Origin: Pseudonocardiaceae bacterium YIM PH 21723
GTDB lineage: Bacteria; Actinomycetota; Actinomycetes; Mycobacteriales; Pseudonocardiaceae
DNA length: 64,000 nt
Direction: 5' to 3'
Assembly: GCA_003600225.1 (NCBI GenBank)
Contig: QZFT01000028.1
Span: forward strand, 1-64,000
Shown here: positions 44,172 through 52,626 of the stretch, one piece after another
Position numbering within the stretch: position 1 is the stretch's first letter
How the letters are laid out: each line of letters begins with the position of its first letter
Made by a program: the position numbers and the translations under genes
The notes under the pieces: model-generated
What the model saw: the letters and a program-made list of their open reading frames with translations, nothing else
The model's database searches: none
Told to the model about the DNA's origin: nothing

Positions 44172-44714
44172 TCAGGCCAGTCCGAGCCCCTCGACGACCT
44201 GGGCGCCGGGCAGCTTCGCCAGCACCGAGCCGGGCAGGATGACCTTGCCGCGCCTGCGGCCGCTGCCGATGAGCACCTGCGGCAGGTCGGCGACCGCCCG
44301 GTCGATCAGGATCGGCCAGCCGTCGGGCAACCCGATCGGCATGATGCCGCCGTACTCCATGCCGGTCGCCTCGACGGCGAAGTCCATGGCGGCGAACGAG
44401 GCCTTGCGGGCGCCCAGGAGCTTGCGCACCGTCTTGTTCACGTCGGCCTTCTCGGTGGCGAGCACCAGGCACGCGGCGTGGGTGACCTCTTCACCGCGCT
44501 TGGCGGTGACGATCACGCAGTTCGCGGTCTGCCCGGCGGGCACCTGGTAGTGCGCGCAGAAGACCGCGGTGTCCGCCTTGTCCGGGTCGGTGTCCACCAC
44601 CAGCACATCGGGCAGCTGCAGCGCCCGCAGCGCGTCGGCCACCGGCTCGGCGATCAGGTCGGTGCGGTCCAGTGCGGGCCAGGCATCCTCGAAGGATCCG
44701 AAGGGAACGGTCAC
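44172..44714 (-). CDS. YbaK/ProX-type aminoacyl-tRNA deacylase domain protein
   Basis: A 180-aa protein. HYQVPAGQTANCVIV, AACLVLATEKADVNKTVRKLLGARKASFA split across its lysine region, and ATGMEYGGIMPIGLP match the YbaK fold, which hydrolyses mischarged tRNA such as Cys-tRNA(Pro). The ATG at 44714 starts the gene. It is stand-alone and convergent with the DUF3558-like gene (3 bp apart). Confidence 0.85.
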   Translation of the reverse strand: MTVPFGSFEDAWPALDRTDLIAEPVADALRALQLPDVLVVDTDPDKADTAVFCAHYQVPAGQTANCVIVTAKRGEEVTHAACLVLATEKADVNKTVRKLLGARKASFAAMDFAVEATGMEYGGIMPIGLPDGWPILIDRAVADLPQVLIGSGRRRGKVILPGSVLAKLPGAQVVEGLGLA

Positions 44715-44780
44715 CGCTTCACCCTACCGACGCCGAACGCCACACCGGCTGCCCGGTGTGGCGCCCGTTCGTCGGGAGGA

Positions 44781-45008
44781 TCAGGAGTTGGCGGCCGCGC
44801 GCCAGATGCCCTCGGTCGTCGTGTCGAACGCCGGGGACACGCCCTTGCCTTCCACGACGTCGAAGGTCACGCCACGGGCGTCACCGACCCACCGGCCCTG
44901 GTCGTCCTTCGCGAAGTCGGTCAGCCAAGAGCCGCCCTGTTCGCCGGTGGCCATGGTCCGATCGAGTGCTCCACACCAGAGAATCCATCCGCCCCAGCGC
45001 GCCTCCAT
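44781..45008 (-). CDS. Small protein carrying the Trp-rich module (intact copy)
   Basis: A 75-aa protein starting at ATG 45008; a shorter start at ATG 44954 would give 57 aa. The first 18 residues (pattern WGGWI-W-GAL-TMA) correspond codon for codon to the two short truncated ORFs upstream of the trypsin-like genes. The rest is acidic and soluble (SWLTDFAKDDQGRWVGDARG, then TFDVVEGKG). Family not recognised. Whether the longer start is used is uncertain because no good ribosome site is visible. Confidence 0.5.
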   Translation of the reverse strand: MEARWGGWILWCGALDRTMATGEQGGSWLTDFAKDDQGRWVGDARGVTFDVVEGKGVSPAFDTTTEGIWRAAANS

Positions 45009-45058
45009 CAAGTGGTGCAACCAGCGAAAAATCAATTCCAGACACGGGAATGACGAAA

Positions 45059-45086
45059 GCCGGTCCGCAACGGAGTGCGGACCGGC
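45059..45086 (-). terminator. Terminator hairpin after trypsin-like gene
   Basis: GCCGGTCCGCA, six-base loop, exact complement (11-bp perfect stem), followed on the minus strand by TTTCG. It lies 33 bp after the stop of the gene ending at 45120. Confidence 0.8.
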
Positions 45087-45119
45087 CTTCAACTCAGAAC
45101 ATCAGTTACCGATCAATGC

Positions 45120-45908
45120 TCAACGGCGGCAGCGGAGATCACCCGGGGACACCAGGCAGTACTCGGCGATCCGGACCGCCTCGTCGAAGGCACCGTCCAG
45201 TGCATAACCGGAGGCCGCACCAGCGGGATCGCTGGCGCTGGTGCTGAGACCGACCAGCTGTCCTCCCGGGAACCCGGCACCGGGCAACTGGGAGAACCAG
45301 CCGCCACCGTCGTTCTCCGCGGGAACCGAGGCGGGAACGTTGGAGCTGAGCCGGCCTTGCGAACCCAGCGAGATGCTGAACGGACGAATCTGCTGGCTTC
45401 CGTTCTTGCGGTCCACCAGGTTCCCGCTGGTGGCGGTCTGACCGGGCGCCCAGCCGGCCGCACCGATCAACCGGCCCACGGGCAGGTTGTTGACCGGCGC
45501 GGTACCGAACACCGCCAGGTCATGCGGGGCGTCCTTGACCCCGTTCCAGCCGGTGGCCGCGTAGACGAACCCAACGCCGGCCGCGACGGTGGTCCCATCG
45601 TTCGCGGTGAACCGTCCCCAGTTGGGCTGCTCACCATTGCTCCGAATCCCACAGTGTGCCGCCGTGGCGACCAGACGACCGCGGAGATTCTGCGTGTACG
45701 AGTCGATCACCACGCCGACACACTTGCTCGGGGTCCCGCCACTCGCATAGCGGAATTCAACCGTCCCGACGTGGTTCACGGCCGCCGCCTCCGCGGGAGC
45801 AGCCAACCCCGGAGCGGTCGCCCCGGGAGCGGCCACCGCGACGCCGGAACCCAGCATCGCGCCGGCCACGGCAACCAGCACCGCCGCTTTCAATCCATTT
45901 TTGAACAT
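45120..45908 (-). CDS. Secreted trypsin-fold protein lacking the catalytic serine (pseudoprotease A)
   Basis: A 262-aa precursor with signal peptide (about 1-28). The S1 fold is marked by the His motif VATAAHC at about 80-86 and the Asp region APHDLAVFG at about 128-136. The serine loop, normally GDSGGP, reads AENDGGGWFS, so Gly stands where Ser195 should be. A single base change (GGT for AGT) would restore Ser. It has paired Cys residues. It is probably a binding protein rather than a protease. The leader before the start closely resembles that of the gene at 46911-47690. Confidence 0.82.
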   Translation of the reverse strand: MFKNGLKAAVLVAVAGAMLGSGVAVAAPGATAPGLAAPAEAAAVNHVGTVEFRYASGGTPSKCVGVVIDSYTQNLRGRLVATAAHCGIRSNGEQPNWGRFTANDGTTVAAGVGFVYAATGWNGVKDAPHDLAVFGTAPVNNLPVGRLIGAAGWAPGQTATSGNLVDRKNGSQQIRPFSISLGSQGRLSSNVPASVPAENDGGGWFSQLPGAGFPGGQLVGLSTSASDPAGAASGYALDGAFDEAVRIAEYCLVSPGDLRCRR

Positions 45909-46033
45909 AGCAATCCCCCCCGCTAGTCACTGCCATTTTCAAATACAACATCAGGGCATCAGCGAATACCGGAATCGAATAATGGAAATCCCCCGAGCCC
46001 CCAGACCGCCCCGTTCGGCGGCCTATTCGTAGA

Positions 46034-46114
46034 CTATTTGCGATCCCACATACTGGCCATGGTCCATTCGAGTGCTCCATTCCAGGGAATCCACTCGCCC
46101 CATAGCGACCCCAC
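46034..46114 (-). pseudogene. Truncated 26-codon Trp-rich ORF upstream of pseudoprotease A
   Basis: GTG 46114 to TAG 46034. The predicted peptide shares WGxWI, GAL, TM and MWDR with the ORF at 47813-47896, and its first part matches the protein starting at 45008. Third codon positions vary while residues hold (GGC/GGT, GAA/GAT), which argues for a coding past or present. It lies 125 bp upstream of the trypsin-like gene. It may be a leader peptide or a remnant. Confidence 0.4.
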
Positions 46115-46327
46115 CAGACGGCGCAAGCAAGGGAAATCTGGGGTTACCGAACAGGGAAATTCGACGGTTCCGCGCAATACCGGCATCGCACTGTCATCAA
46201 TCCCGAACACGGGAATCCCAAAAGCACAAAGAATCGCCTGCCAATGGCAGTCATTGGAGACTGTGAAATTACGGTCTATTGAACAGAAGCAACCAGCCAG
46301 GTCGCCCGGGAATCCCGGAGACAAGGA

Positions 46328-46359
46328 TGGCCGGCCCGCAGAAGCCTGCGGACCGGCCA
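46328..46359 (-). terminator. Terminator hairpin after the lectin gene
   Basis: 14-bp arms TGGCCGGcCCGCAG and complement with one mismatch, 4-base loop, 42 bp after the stop at 46402. It is similar in sequence to the terminator at 45059-45086. Confidence 0.75.
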
Positions 46360-46401
46360 CGAATCACCGACTCCAGATCGACTATCCACCGTCGTTCAGC
46401 G

Positions 46402-46860
46402 CTACCACTGCCACTGCTGACCCAAATCGCCACGAGCGCCGTCAGTGATAACCGGCCACCCGACACCCTGGCTGGTCAGATACCGCAGGTTGGCCCCGTT
46501 CTGCAACGTGGAGCCGACTATCCCGGGCCCGACACCCCAACGCTGACCGGGAAGGCTCACATCGCATCCGATAACTCGCGCAACGGGCTCATAGCCATCC
46601 AGGCAACCCAAGGTAACCGCGTTCTGGAAGGCTTTCTCCTTGTCGGGCCCAGTCACATACCAGAGCTGATAACGACTATCCGTACAGGTCTGGACGGTCG
46701 GCGGAATGGTGCCCCCGTCCAAACAGTTGCGGTAACCATCCTGAACCTGCCTCGCCTCGGCAACGCCCTGCTCACTCGCGTAGGCCGGCGCGACCAGCGT
46801 GAGCCCGAGCAGCCCCGCGCCGATCACGGCGGCGGCCTTGGCCCTGGTTGATGTACGCAT
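46402..46860 (-). CDS. Secreted ricin-type beta-trefoil (QxW) lectin-like protein
   Basis: A 152-aa precursor. The signal peptide (about 1-27, ending APAYAS) is followed by three repeats, each closing in a QxW motif: NCLDGG to QLW, GCLDGYE to QRW, and RYLTSQG to QQWQW. The CLDG starts and the paired Cys residues fit a ricin B-type trefoil, a carbohydrate-binding fold. The ATG at 46860 follows GGGGGAGGA. It lies 50 bp downstream of the second trypsin-like gene on the same strand, so probably in one transcript. Confidence 0.72.
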   Translation of the reverse strand: MRTSTRAKAAAVIGAGLLGLTLVAPAYASEQGVAEARQVQDGYRNCLDGGTIPPTVQTCTDSRYQLWYVTGPDKEKAFQNAVTLGCLDGYEPVARVIGCDVSLPGQRWGVGPGIVGSTLQNGANLRYLTSQGVGWPVITDGARGDLGQQWQW

Positions 46861-46910
46861 CACACATTCCTCCCCCTGGAATTCGTGCACTACATGAACA
46901 GATCAGCGCA

Positions 46911-47690
46911 TCAGGCCTGCCGATCGGCCTCGTCCACGATCTGGGCGAATCCGCCGTCCAGCCGGTAGGCACCCATGGTTCCCGCGGTGGTCGGACCGAC
47001 GGTGATCCCCAGAACCGTGCCCCCGTAGAAGTCCGGCTGCGCCTGCTTCCGGTAATCGGCGAAGAACGGGCCACCGTCCATCCCCTTGGATGCCGCGTAG
47101 CTGCAGCTTGGATTCTGGGCACCGTAGAACCGGTACTCCGGGGGCACGATCAGGAAGACGTTCGACTGGCAGGCCTGCTGCACCGGAGCGTCATTTCGGT
47201 AGTCCAGCAGCGTTCCGGCGAAGTTGCCACCGTTGATCGCCCAGGCCGCCGCACCGCCGGTGCCGCCCAGGTTGCCCCCGCCCGGCTCGGTCACCGCGAA
47301 CGTCGCGACATCCCCGAGGATGCTCGACCCGTTCCAGCCGGGATGCGCCTTCACGTCGCCGAGCTTGGTCCATACCTTGAATCGCTGCTCGAAGTTCGTC
47401 ATGCCGAAGCCCGGCCGGAAGACCACACTCGCAGGCTGCTCCGCCCGCCCCCTCGGCAACACGCAGTGGGCCGCCGTCGCGACAACCCCTTTACGCCTGG
47501 TCGAGCTCACCGCCACGGCCGCACACACGCGGTCCTGGGTTTCGCCGGCCATCCGCACGTAGACCTTGCCCGTCGTGCTCGACGGTAAGGGATTGGGTGC
47601 GGCGACCGGGGCCGCGGCAGCGACCCCGGAGGCCAGCAGCGAACCGGCGAGCACGGTCAATACGATCGCTTTGGTTCTGAATTTGAACAT
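46911..47690 (-). CDS. Secreted trypsin-fold protein lacking the catalytic serine (pseudoprotease B)
   Basis: A 259-aa precursor with signal peptide (about 1-27). The His motif VATAAHC (about 72-78) and the Asp in LGDVATFAV (about 125) are present. The serine loop reads KGMDGGPFF where active relatives have GMSGGPFF or GDSGGP, so Asp replaces Ser195. The ATG at 47690 follows GGGGG. The first residues and the upstream 200 bp resemble those of the gene at 45120-45908, so the two are duplicates with retained promoters but diverged bodies. It is followed by the lectin gene. Confidence 0.82.
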   Translation of the reverse strand: MFKFRTKAIVLTVLAGSLLASGVAAAAPVAAPNPLPSSTTGKVYVRMAGETQDRVCAAVAVSSTRRKGVVATAAHCVLPRGRAEQPASVVFRPGFGMTNFEQRFKVWTKLGDVKAHPGWNGSSILGDVATFAVTEPGGGNLGGTGGAAAWAINGGNFAGTLLDYRNDAPVQQACQSNVFLIVPPEYRFYGAQNPSCSYAASKGMDGGPFFADYRKQAQPDFYGGTVLGITVGPTTAGTMGAYRLDGGFAQIVDEADRQA

Positions 47691-47812
47691 AGCAATACCC
47701 CCACTAATTACTGCCATTTTCAAACACAACTCAGGGCTTCAGCGAACCCCAGAAACAAATAACGAAAATCCCCCAAGCCCCCAGATCACCGGACCGGCGA
47801 CCTAAAACCAGG

Positions 47813-47896
47813 TTATGGACGATCCCACATACTGACCATGGTCCGTTCGAGTGGACTAACCCGTGTAATCCATCCACCCCACAGTGAGACCGCCAT
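47813..47896 (-). pseudogene. Truncated 27-codon Trp-rich ORF upstream of pseudoprotease B
   Basis: ATG 47896 to TAA 47813. The peptide pattern (SLWGGWI, PLERTM, SMWDRP) matches the ORF at 46034-46114 almost position by position. It lies 122 bp before the trypsin-like start, the same place as in the sister gene. It may be a leader peptide or a remnant of the gene family at 44781-45008. Confidence 0.4.
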
Positions 47897-48008
47897 TCAG
47901 CCCATACCAACGAATTTCGAACTTACATATATGCAAAAAACACCGATTCCACGCGATACCGGCATTGCACCGTGATCAATTCACCACACGGGAATCCCGA
48001 AATGACAA

Positions 48009-48036
48009 AACCGGCCTGTCGCTGGACAGGCCGGTT
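48009..48036 (-). terminator. Terminator of the scoA-scoB operon
   Basis: AACCGGCCTGTC, loop gctg, GACAGGCCGGTT: 12-bp perfect stem, followed on the minus strand by TTTTGTC. It lies 21 bp after the scoB stop. Confidence 0.85.
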
Positions 48037-48056
48037 TGTCGTGAAAATACCGTGAA

Positions 48057-48701
48057 TCAGCCGATGCCGGCAGCGACCACGAGCTCCGGTTCGGTGGCCT
48101 CGCGGACCTGGTCCACGGTCACACCGGGCGCCAGCTCCTGCAGTACCAGGCCGTTCTCGGTCACATCCAGCACGCACAGGTCAGTGATGATCTTCTGCAC
48201 CACCCGGCGGCCGGTGTACGGCAGCGTGCACTCCTTGAGGATCTTCGGCGATCCGTCCTTGGCCACGTGCTCCATGATCACGATGACCTTGCGGGCGCCG
48301 TGCACCAGGTCCATGGCGCCACCCATGCCCTTGATCAGCTTGCCCGGGATCGCCCAGTTGGACAGGTCGCCGGACGCGGAGACCTGCATGGCGCCCAGGA
48401 TCGCGGTGTCGATGTGCCCACCGCGGATCATGCCGAAGGACAGCGCGGAGTCGAAGAACGAGGCACCGGGCAGCACGGTGACCGTCTCCTTGCCCGCGTT
48501 GATCAGGTCCGCGTCCACCTCGTCCTCGGCCGGATACGGACCGGTGCCCAGGATGCCGTTCTCGCTGTGCAGCACCACGTGCACCCCGGCGGGCAGGTAG
48601 TTCGGCACCAGTGTCGGCAGGCCGATGCCCAGGTTCACGTACTCGCCGTCGGACAGCTCCAGCGCCGCGCGGGCGGCGATCTCGTTACGCGACCACGCCA
48701 T
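48057..48701 (-). CDS. scoB: 3-oxoacid CoA-transferase subunit B
   Basis: A 214-aa beta subunit with the catalytic Glu in [11 protein letters not shown] (about 49) and GxGGAMDLV. With subunit A it moves CoA between succinyl-CoA and acetoacetate (ketone-body use) or a similar 3-oxoacid. Its ATG overlaps the TAA of scoA by one base (TAATG), so translation is coupled. Confidence 0.93.
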   Translation of the reverse strand: MAWSRNEIAARAALELSDGEYVNLGIGLPTLVPNYLPAGVHVVLHSENGILGTGPYPAEDEVDADLINAGKETVTVLPGASFFDSALSFGMIRGGHIDTAILGAMQVSASGDLSNWAIPGKLIKGMGGAMDLVHGARKVIVIMEHVAKDGSPKILKECTLPYTGRRVVQKIITDLCVLDVTENGLVLQELAPGVTVDQVREATEPELVVAAGIG

Positions 48702-49468
48702 TACTGGGCCTCTCCCTGAGTCTGCACCCGGACGGTGCGCCGCTCGATGCGCTTCTCCATGTCGTCGGTCTGCACGACGCGCTGCACGAACACCCCCGGC
48801 AGGTGCACCTCCTGCGGGTCGAGCTCGCCGGGTTCGACGAGCTGCTCGACCTCGGCGATGGTGATCTTCCCGGCCATGGCGCACAGCGGGTTGAAGTTCA
48901 TCGTGGTCTTGTCGAAGATCAGGTTCCCGTGCCGGTCGCCCTTGGTCGCCCGGACCAGCGCGAAGTCGGTGACGATCGCCTCTTCGAGCACGAACTCCCG
49001 GTCGCCGAAGACTCGGGTCTCCTTGGCCGGCGAGGCCAGCAGGACATTGCCCGCCTCGTCGTAGCGCCACGGCAGACCGCCCTCGGCGATCCAGGTGCCG
49101 CCACCCGCCGGGGTGTAGAAGGCGGGGATGCCACAGCCACCGGCGCGCAGCCGCTCGGCCAGGGTGCCCTGCGGGGTGAGCTCCACCTCCAGCTCGCCGG
49201 ACAGGTACTGCCGGGCGAACTCCTTGTTCTCCCCCACGTACGAGCTGGTCGTACGGGAGATCCGCCGGTCGCGCAGCAGGACGCCCAGGCCCCACTCGTC
49301 CACACCGCAGTTGTTGGAGACCACCTTCAGGTCGTCGATCCCCTTGGCGTGGATGGCGTTGATCAGCCCACTGGGGATACCGCACAACCCGAACCCGCCG
49401 ACGGCGATGCTCGCCCCCGACGGAATGTCGCCGACGGCATCGGCGATCGAGGGTTGAAACTTGTCCAT
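48701..49468 (-). CDS. scoA: 3-oxoacid CoA-transferase subunit A
   Basis: A 255-aa alpha subunit: [16 protein letters not shown] near the N-terminus (the GGFG.CG.P motif of the oxyanion and CoA site), and [13 protein letters not shown]. The ATG at 49468 has GAGGAAGAGG upstream. It heads the scoA-scoB operon. A 49-bp palindrome lies 85 bp before the start and may be the operator. Confidence 0.93.
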   Translation of the reverse strand: MDKFQPSIADAVGDIPSGASIAVGGFGLCGIPSGLINAIHAKGIDDLKVVSNNCGVDEWGLGVLLRDRRISRTTSSYVGENKEFARQYLSGELEVELTPQGTLAERLRAGGCGIPAFYTPAGGGTWIAEGGLPWRYDEAGNVLLASPAKETRVFGDREFVLEEAIVTDFALVRATKGDRHGNLIFDKTTMNFNPLCAMAGKITIAEVEQLVEPGELDPQEVHLPGVFVQRVVQTDDMEKRIERRTVRVQTQGEAQ

Positions 49469-49552
49469 GGTCCTCTTCCTCACCTCGCGGCTCTGTCCGG
49501 CGGGCGGCATGGATCCACGAGGGAGCCACGCCGCGCCCTGAGCACGACCCTA

Positions 49553-49601
49553 AGCAATTTCTGCAGAAAATGCGCCCTTTGCATTTTCTGCAGAAATTGC
49601 T
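49553..49601. promoter_or_regulatory. Perfect 21-bp-arm palindrome with two nested TTTCTGCAGAAA sites
   Basis: Arms 49553-49573 and 49581-49601 pair perfectly around a 7-base spacer. Each arm contains its own 12-bp palindrome TTTCTGCAGAAA. It is strikingly A/T-rich for this genome. It sits upstream of scoA and 38 bp after the flavodoxin-like gene on the same strand. It looks like a tandem operator; a terminator is less likely because no T-run follows. Confidence 0.7.
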
Positions 49602-49638
49602 CACAACTGCCGCAAGCGGAAGTCCGGACGGACCTCGG

Positions 49639-50202
49639 TCAGCCCGCGAAGAAGGTCTTGGCGGCCGCCAGCCCGTCGGTGTCCCGCTCGATGTCGCCCA
49701 CCCGGTCTCCGAGGCCGACCAGGGTGCCCGCGTACCGCATCCACATGTACTCGGCGGTGAACCGCAGGGCGTCCTCCCAGGGCCGGATGTGGTCCGGGTG
49801 CTCCCCCTCGAACACGGTGACGCCCCACAGCGTCTTCCCGGTCAGCCGCTGCCTGCGCCCCTCGGTGGTGTCCAGGAACCAGCTGTTCCAGCTCTCCAGG
49901 TACAGCTTCACCGCGGCCGGCAACGAGTACCAGTACAGCGGCGCGGCGATCACCACGTCGGTCGCCCAGGTCGTGGCCTCGCGCAGCGCCTCGGAGTGCT
50001 CGGTGACCGCCGGATAGGTCTCCGGCCCGTAGCGGCCGTCCACGAAGACCGGCAGCGGATGGTCGGCCAGCCGGATCCATCGCTGCTCGGCGCCGGCGGG
50101 CAGCTGGGCGGCCGCGGTCCGGGCCAGGTACTCGGTGTTGCCGTCGGCCCGGGCGCTGCCCAGCAGGAACAGGAAGCGGCGCGGTTCGCCAGAAGTCGTC
50201 AT
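49639..50202 (-). CDS. Flavodoxin-like NAD(P)H-dependent FMN oxidoreductase
   Basis: A 187-aa protein. [17 protein letters not shown] (phosphate loop of the FMN site, about 12-28) and [21 protein letters not shown] (about 85-105) are typical of NAD(P)H oxidoreductases/quinone or azo reductases. The ATG at 50202 lacks a strong ribosome site. It is divergent from the ATPase gene. Confidence 0.85.
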   Translation of the reverse strand: MTTSGEPRRFLFLLGSARADGNTEYLARTAAAQLPAGAEQRWIRLADHPLPVFVDGRYGPETYPAVTEHSEALREATTWATDVVIAAPLYWYSLPAAVKLYLESWNSWFLDTTEGRRQRLTGKTLWGVTVFEGEHPDHIRPWEDALRFTAEYMWMRYAGTLVGLGDRVGDIERDTDGLAAAKTFFAG

Positions 50203-50338
50203 GAGTTCAGTCTGTGAACCGGCTCGCCGACGTGCTGGCGATTTTCTGCCATGATCCACCTGTTCAGGCGCAGCGGTCACCCTTGTGGACCAGGCATGGT
50301 GGTCCGACCTGATCTGAAAACCGGAGGTCGATCGGCGC

Positions 50339-51907
50339 ATGGAACTCACCCGCGAGCGGCACATCAACCAGGCGCTGCTTCGCATCCCCCGGCGCGCGGA
50401 GAGCGTGGACCGGCACACCCTCGCCACGACGTTCGTCTCCTCGGGTTCGCTGTCGGCGATGCTGCACTCCACCGACCACCAGATCCTGTACGGCCGCCGG
50501 GGAACCGGGAAGACCCACGCCCTGTTGCACCTGTCCGACCAGATCGAGCAGATGGGCGATGTCCCGGTCTACCTGGACCTGCGCACCATCGGATCCGCGG
50601 GCGGGCTGTACGCGGACAACTCGCTGAGCCGCGCGCACCGGGGCACCCAGTTGCTGGTGGACACCCTGGAGGCGATCCACGAGGAATTGCTGTCCACCGC
50701 GATCAACAAGGAAGTGTCCGATCAGGACGGTCTGCTGCGCGGACTGGACTCCCTGGCCACGGCGTCCACCGGCGTCGAGGTGATCGGCGCGGTGGAACAC
50801 GAGTCCACGGTGGCCGCGGAGCTGGAGAACACCAACTACCAGGAGAACAGCGCGGAGATCGGCGGCTTCTTCGGCCCCGGAGCGGGCGTCACCGCGGGCA
50901 GCGAGCAGAAGGTCACACAGGCGGCCGAGGGCCGGGTACGGCGGATCGGCGTGGAGCGGCACCACGTGGTCTTCGGCCCGCTGTCCCGGTCGCTCCGGCA
51001 GATCACCGGCGCACTCGGCAGATCCCGGGTGTGGCTGCTGCTGGACGAGTGGAGCTCGATTCCCCTTGACCTGCAACCGTTTCTGGCCGATCTGATCCGG
51101 CGCAGCGTGCTGCCCACGGCGGGGATGACGGTGAAGATCGCGGCCATCGAGCGCCGGTCCAAGTTCCTGCAGCCGTGCGACAACGGCGACTACCTGGGCA
51201 TCGAGGTGGGCGCGGACGCAGCCTCCGCGATGAGCCTGGACGACCTGATGATCTTCGACCACTCCCGCAACCGGTCGGTGGACTTCTTCGAGCGGCTGTT
51301 CCACAACCACGCCAGCTCGGTACTGCCCACCGACCTGCACTTCGACGAGCCGAAGCAGTTCATCACCAGCGCCTTCAAGCGGCAGGCCTTCGCCGAACTG
51401 GTGCGCGCCGCCGAGGGTGTCCCCCGCGACGCGATCAACATCGCCGCGCTGGCCGCGCAGCAGGCGCACGAGGGCCCGATCTCCATCCTGGACGTGCGCA
51501 CCGCCGCCCGGGACTGGTACCTGCGAGACAAGCAGGGGGCGATCTCGGCGAACAAGCCGGCCCGCAAGCTGCTCCGGCTGCTGGTGGACGAGGTCGTCGG
51601 GCACCGCAAGGCCCGCACCTTCCTGATCGAGCAGGGCACCAGCGTGGACAACGAGCTGGTGCAGGAGCTGTACGACGCCCGGCTGCTGCACGTGTTGCGC
51701 CGGGGCATCGTGGATCACCGGAACCCCGGCACCTACTACGACGGCCTGGCGATCGACTACGGCTGCTACGTGGCCTTGCTGATCGACGGCAACGTGAAGA
51801 TCTCCCAGTTGGGCAAGGACCTGTGGCTCAACGCCGCCCGGGGCGTCCCGCTGGAGGACTTCGACCTGCAACGCCCCGCCATCGACATCGGCACCCTGCG
51901 CGGCTAA
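50339..51907 (+). CDS. Stand-alone ORC/CDC6-like P-loop ATPase
   Basis: A 522-aa protein. Walker A is YGRRGTGKTH at about 52-61 and Walker B VWLLLDEWSSIP at about 229-240. A Gly-rich variable insert (SAEIGGFFGPGAG) lies between them, and the C-terminal helical part ends in a winged-helix-like region. The N-terminus ERHINQALLRIPRRAESVDRH precedes the ATPase. The pattern resembles ORC-CDC6 family AAA/STAND ATPases that are scattered in actinomycetes and sometimes annotated in defence contexts. No nuclease, helicase or toxin partner lies beside it. Function unknown. Confidence 0.75.
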   Translation: MELTRERHINQALLRIPRRAESVDRHTLATTFVSSGSLSAMLHSTDHQILYGRRGTGKTHALLHLSDQIEQMGDVPVYLDLRTIGSAGGLYADNSLSRAHRGTQLLVDTLEAIHEELLSTAINKEVSDQDGLLRGLDSLATASTGVEVIGAVEHESTVAAELENTNYQENSAEIGGFFGPGAGVTAGSEQKVTQAAEGRVRRIGVERHHVVFGPLSRSLRQITGALGRSRVWLLLDEWSSIPLDLQPFLADLIRRSVLPTAGMTVKIAAIERRSKFLQPCDNGDYLGIEVGADAASAMSLDDLMIFDHSRNRSVDFFERLFHNHASSVLPTDLHFDEPKQFITSAFKRQAFAELVRAAEGVPRDAINIAALAAQQAHEGPISILDVRTAARDWYLRDKQGAISANKPARKLLRLLVDEVVGHRKARTFLIEQGTSVDNELVQELYDARLLHVLRRGIVDHRNPGTYYDGLAIDYGCYVALLIDGNVKISQLGKDLWLNAARGVPLEDFDLQRPAIDIGTLRG

Positions 51908-52359
51908 CCCAGCGGGAAGAGCATGCAGGTCGAGGTGGCCTGCGCGACCAGCTTGCCCTCGGCGCTGGTGATCCGTCCCTCGCCGATCGCGGTCTTGCGG
52001 CCGACGTGGATGGTGGTCGCCTCGCAGCGCAACGCGTCGTCGTCGAGGCCGACCGGGCGGACGAAGTTGACCTTCACGTCCAGGCCGGTGAACCCGGTGC
52101 CGTCCGGCAGCTGGGTGAACACCGCCGCGGAGATCGCGGTGTCCAGCAGCGTGGTGAGCACGCCGCCGTGCACCACGAACATGGCGTTGGCCGTGCTGTG
52201 GCTGGGCCGCAGCGTGAAGACCGACCGGCCGTCCGACAGCTCGGCCAGTTCGATGCCGAGGGCGTGCATGACGCCGACGCCCTCGGCGAAGCCGCGGTCG
52301 ATGACGGCCCGCAACTCGGTGATCCGCCGTGTCGTGGTGTCGCTGGTGGTGTCAGGCAC
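51904..52359 (-). CDS. PaaI-type hotdog thioesterase
   Basis: A 151-aa hotdog protein: ANAMFVVHGGVLTTLLDTA (HGG active-site region, about 58-76) and LDVKVNFVRPV. It hydrolyses acyl- or aryl-CoA thioesters. GTG 52359 follows AAGGAG. Its stop codon overlaps that of the convergent ATPase gene. Confidence 0.9.
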   Translation of the reverse strand: MPDTTSDTTTRRITELRAVIDRGFAEGVGVMHALGIELAELSDGRSVFTLRPSHSTANAMFVVHGGVLTTLLDTAISAAVFTQLPDGTGFTGLDVKVNFVRPVGLDDDALRCEATTIHVGRKTAIGEGRITSAEGKLVAQATSTCMLFPLG

Positions 52360-52626
52360 TGCGTGCTCCTTCGATGACGTCGACGTACACCGTTCGTTTG
52401 AGAGGCACTGCGTGGTTCACCCACCGGGCCCGGAGTAGACCGGGACTGACCTGCTTAAACCTAACTCCGCCCGGTTGCCGCAGGATTTCGGGGTCGCCCT
52501 GACGCCCAGGGCGGACATTCACTGGACCCGGTAGTGCACTGGTATCGATCGGGCAGCAGGACCCCGGCACCCACCGCCGTTCGCAGTAAGATCGCTGGAT
52601 CGCCGTGAGGAACTCAAGGAGCCGAC

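Noticed and set aside
44781..44954. DUF397 protein linked to XRE-DUF5753 regulators
   Set aside because: The small protein lacks the WRKSS-type DUF397 motif and lies 10 kb from the XRE gene.
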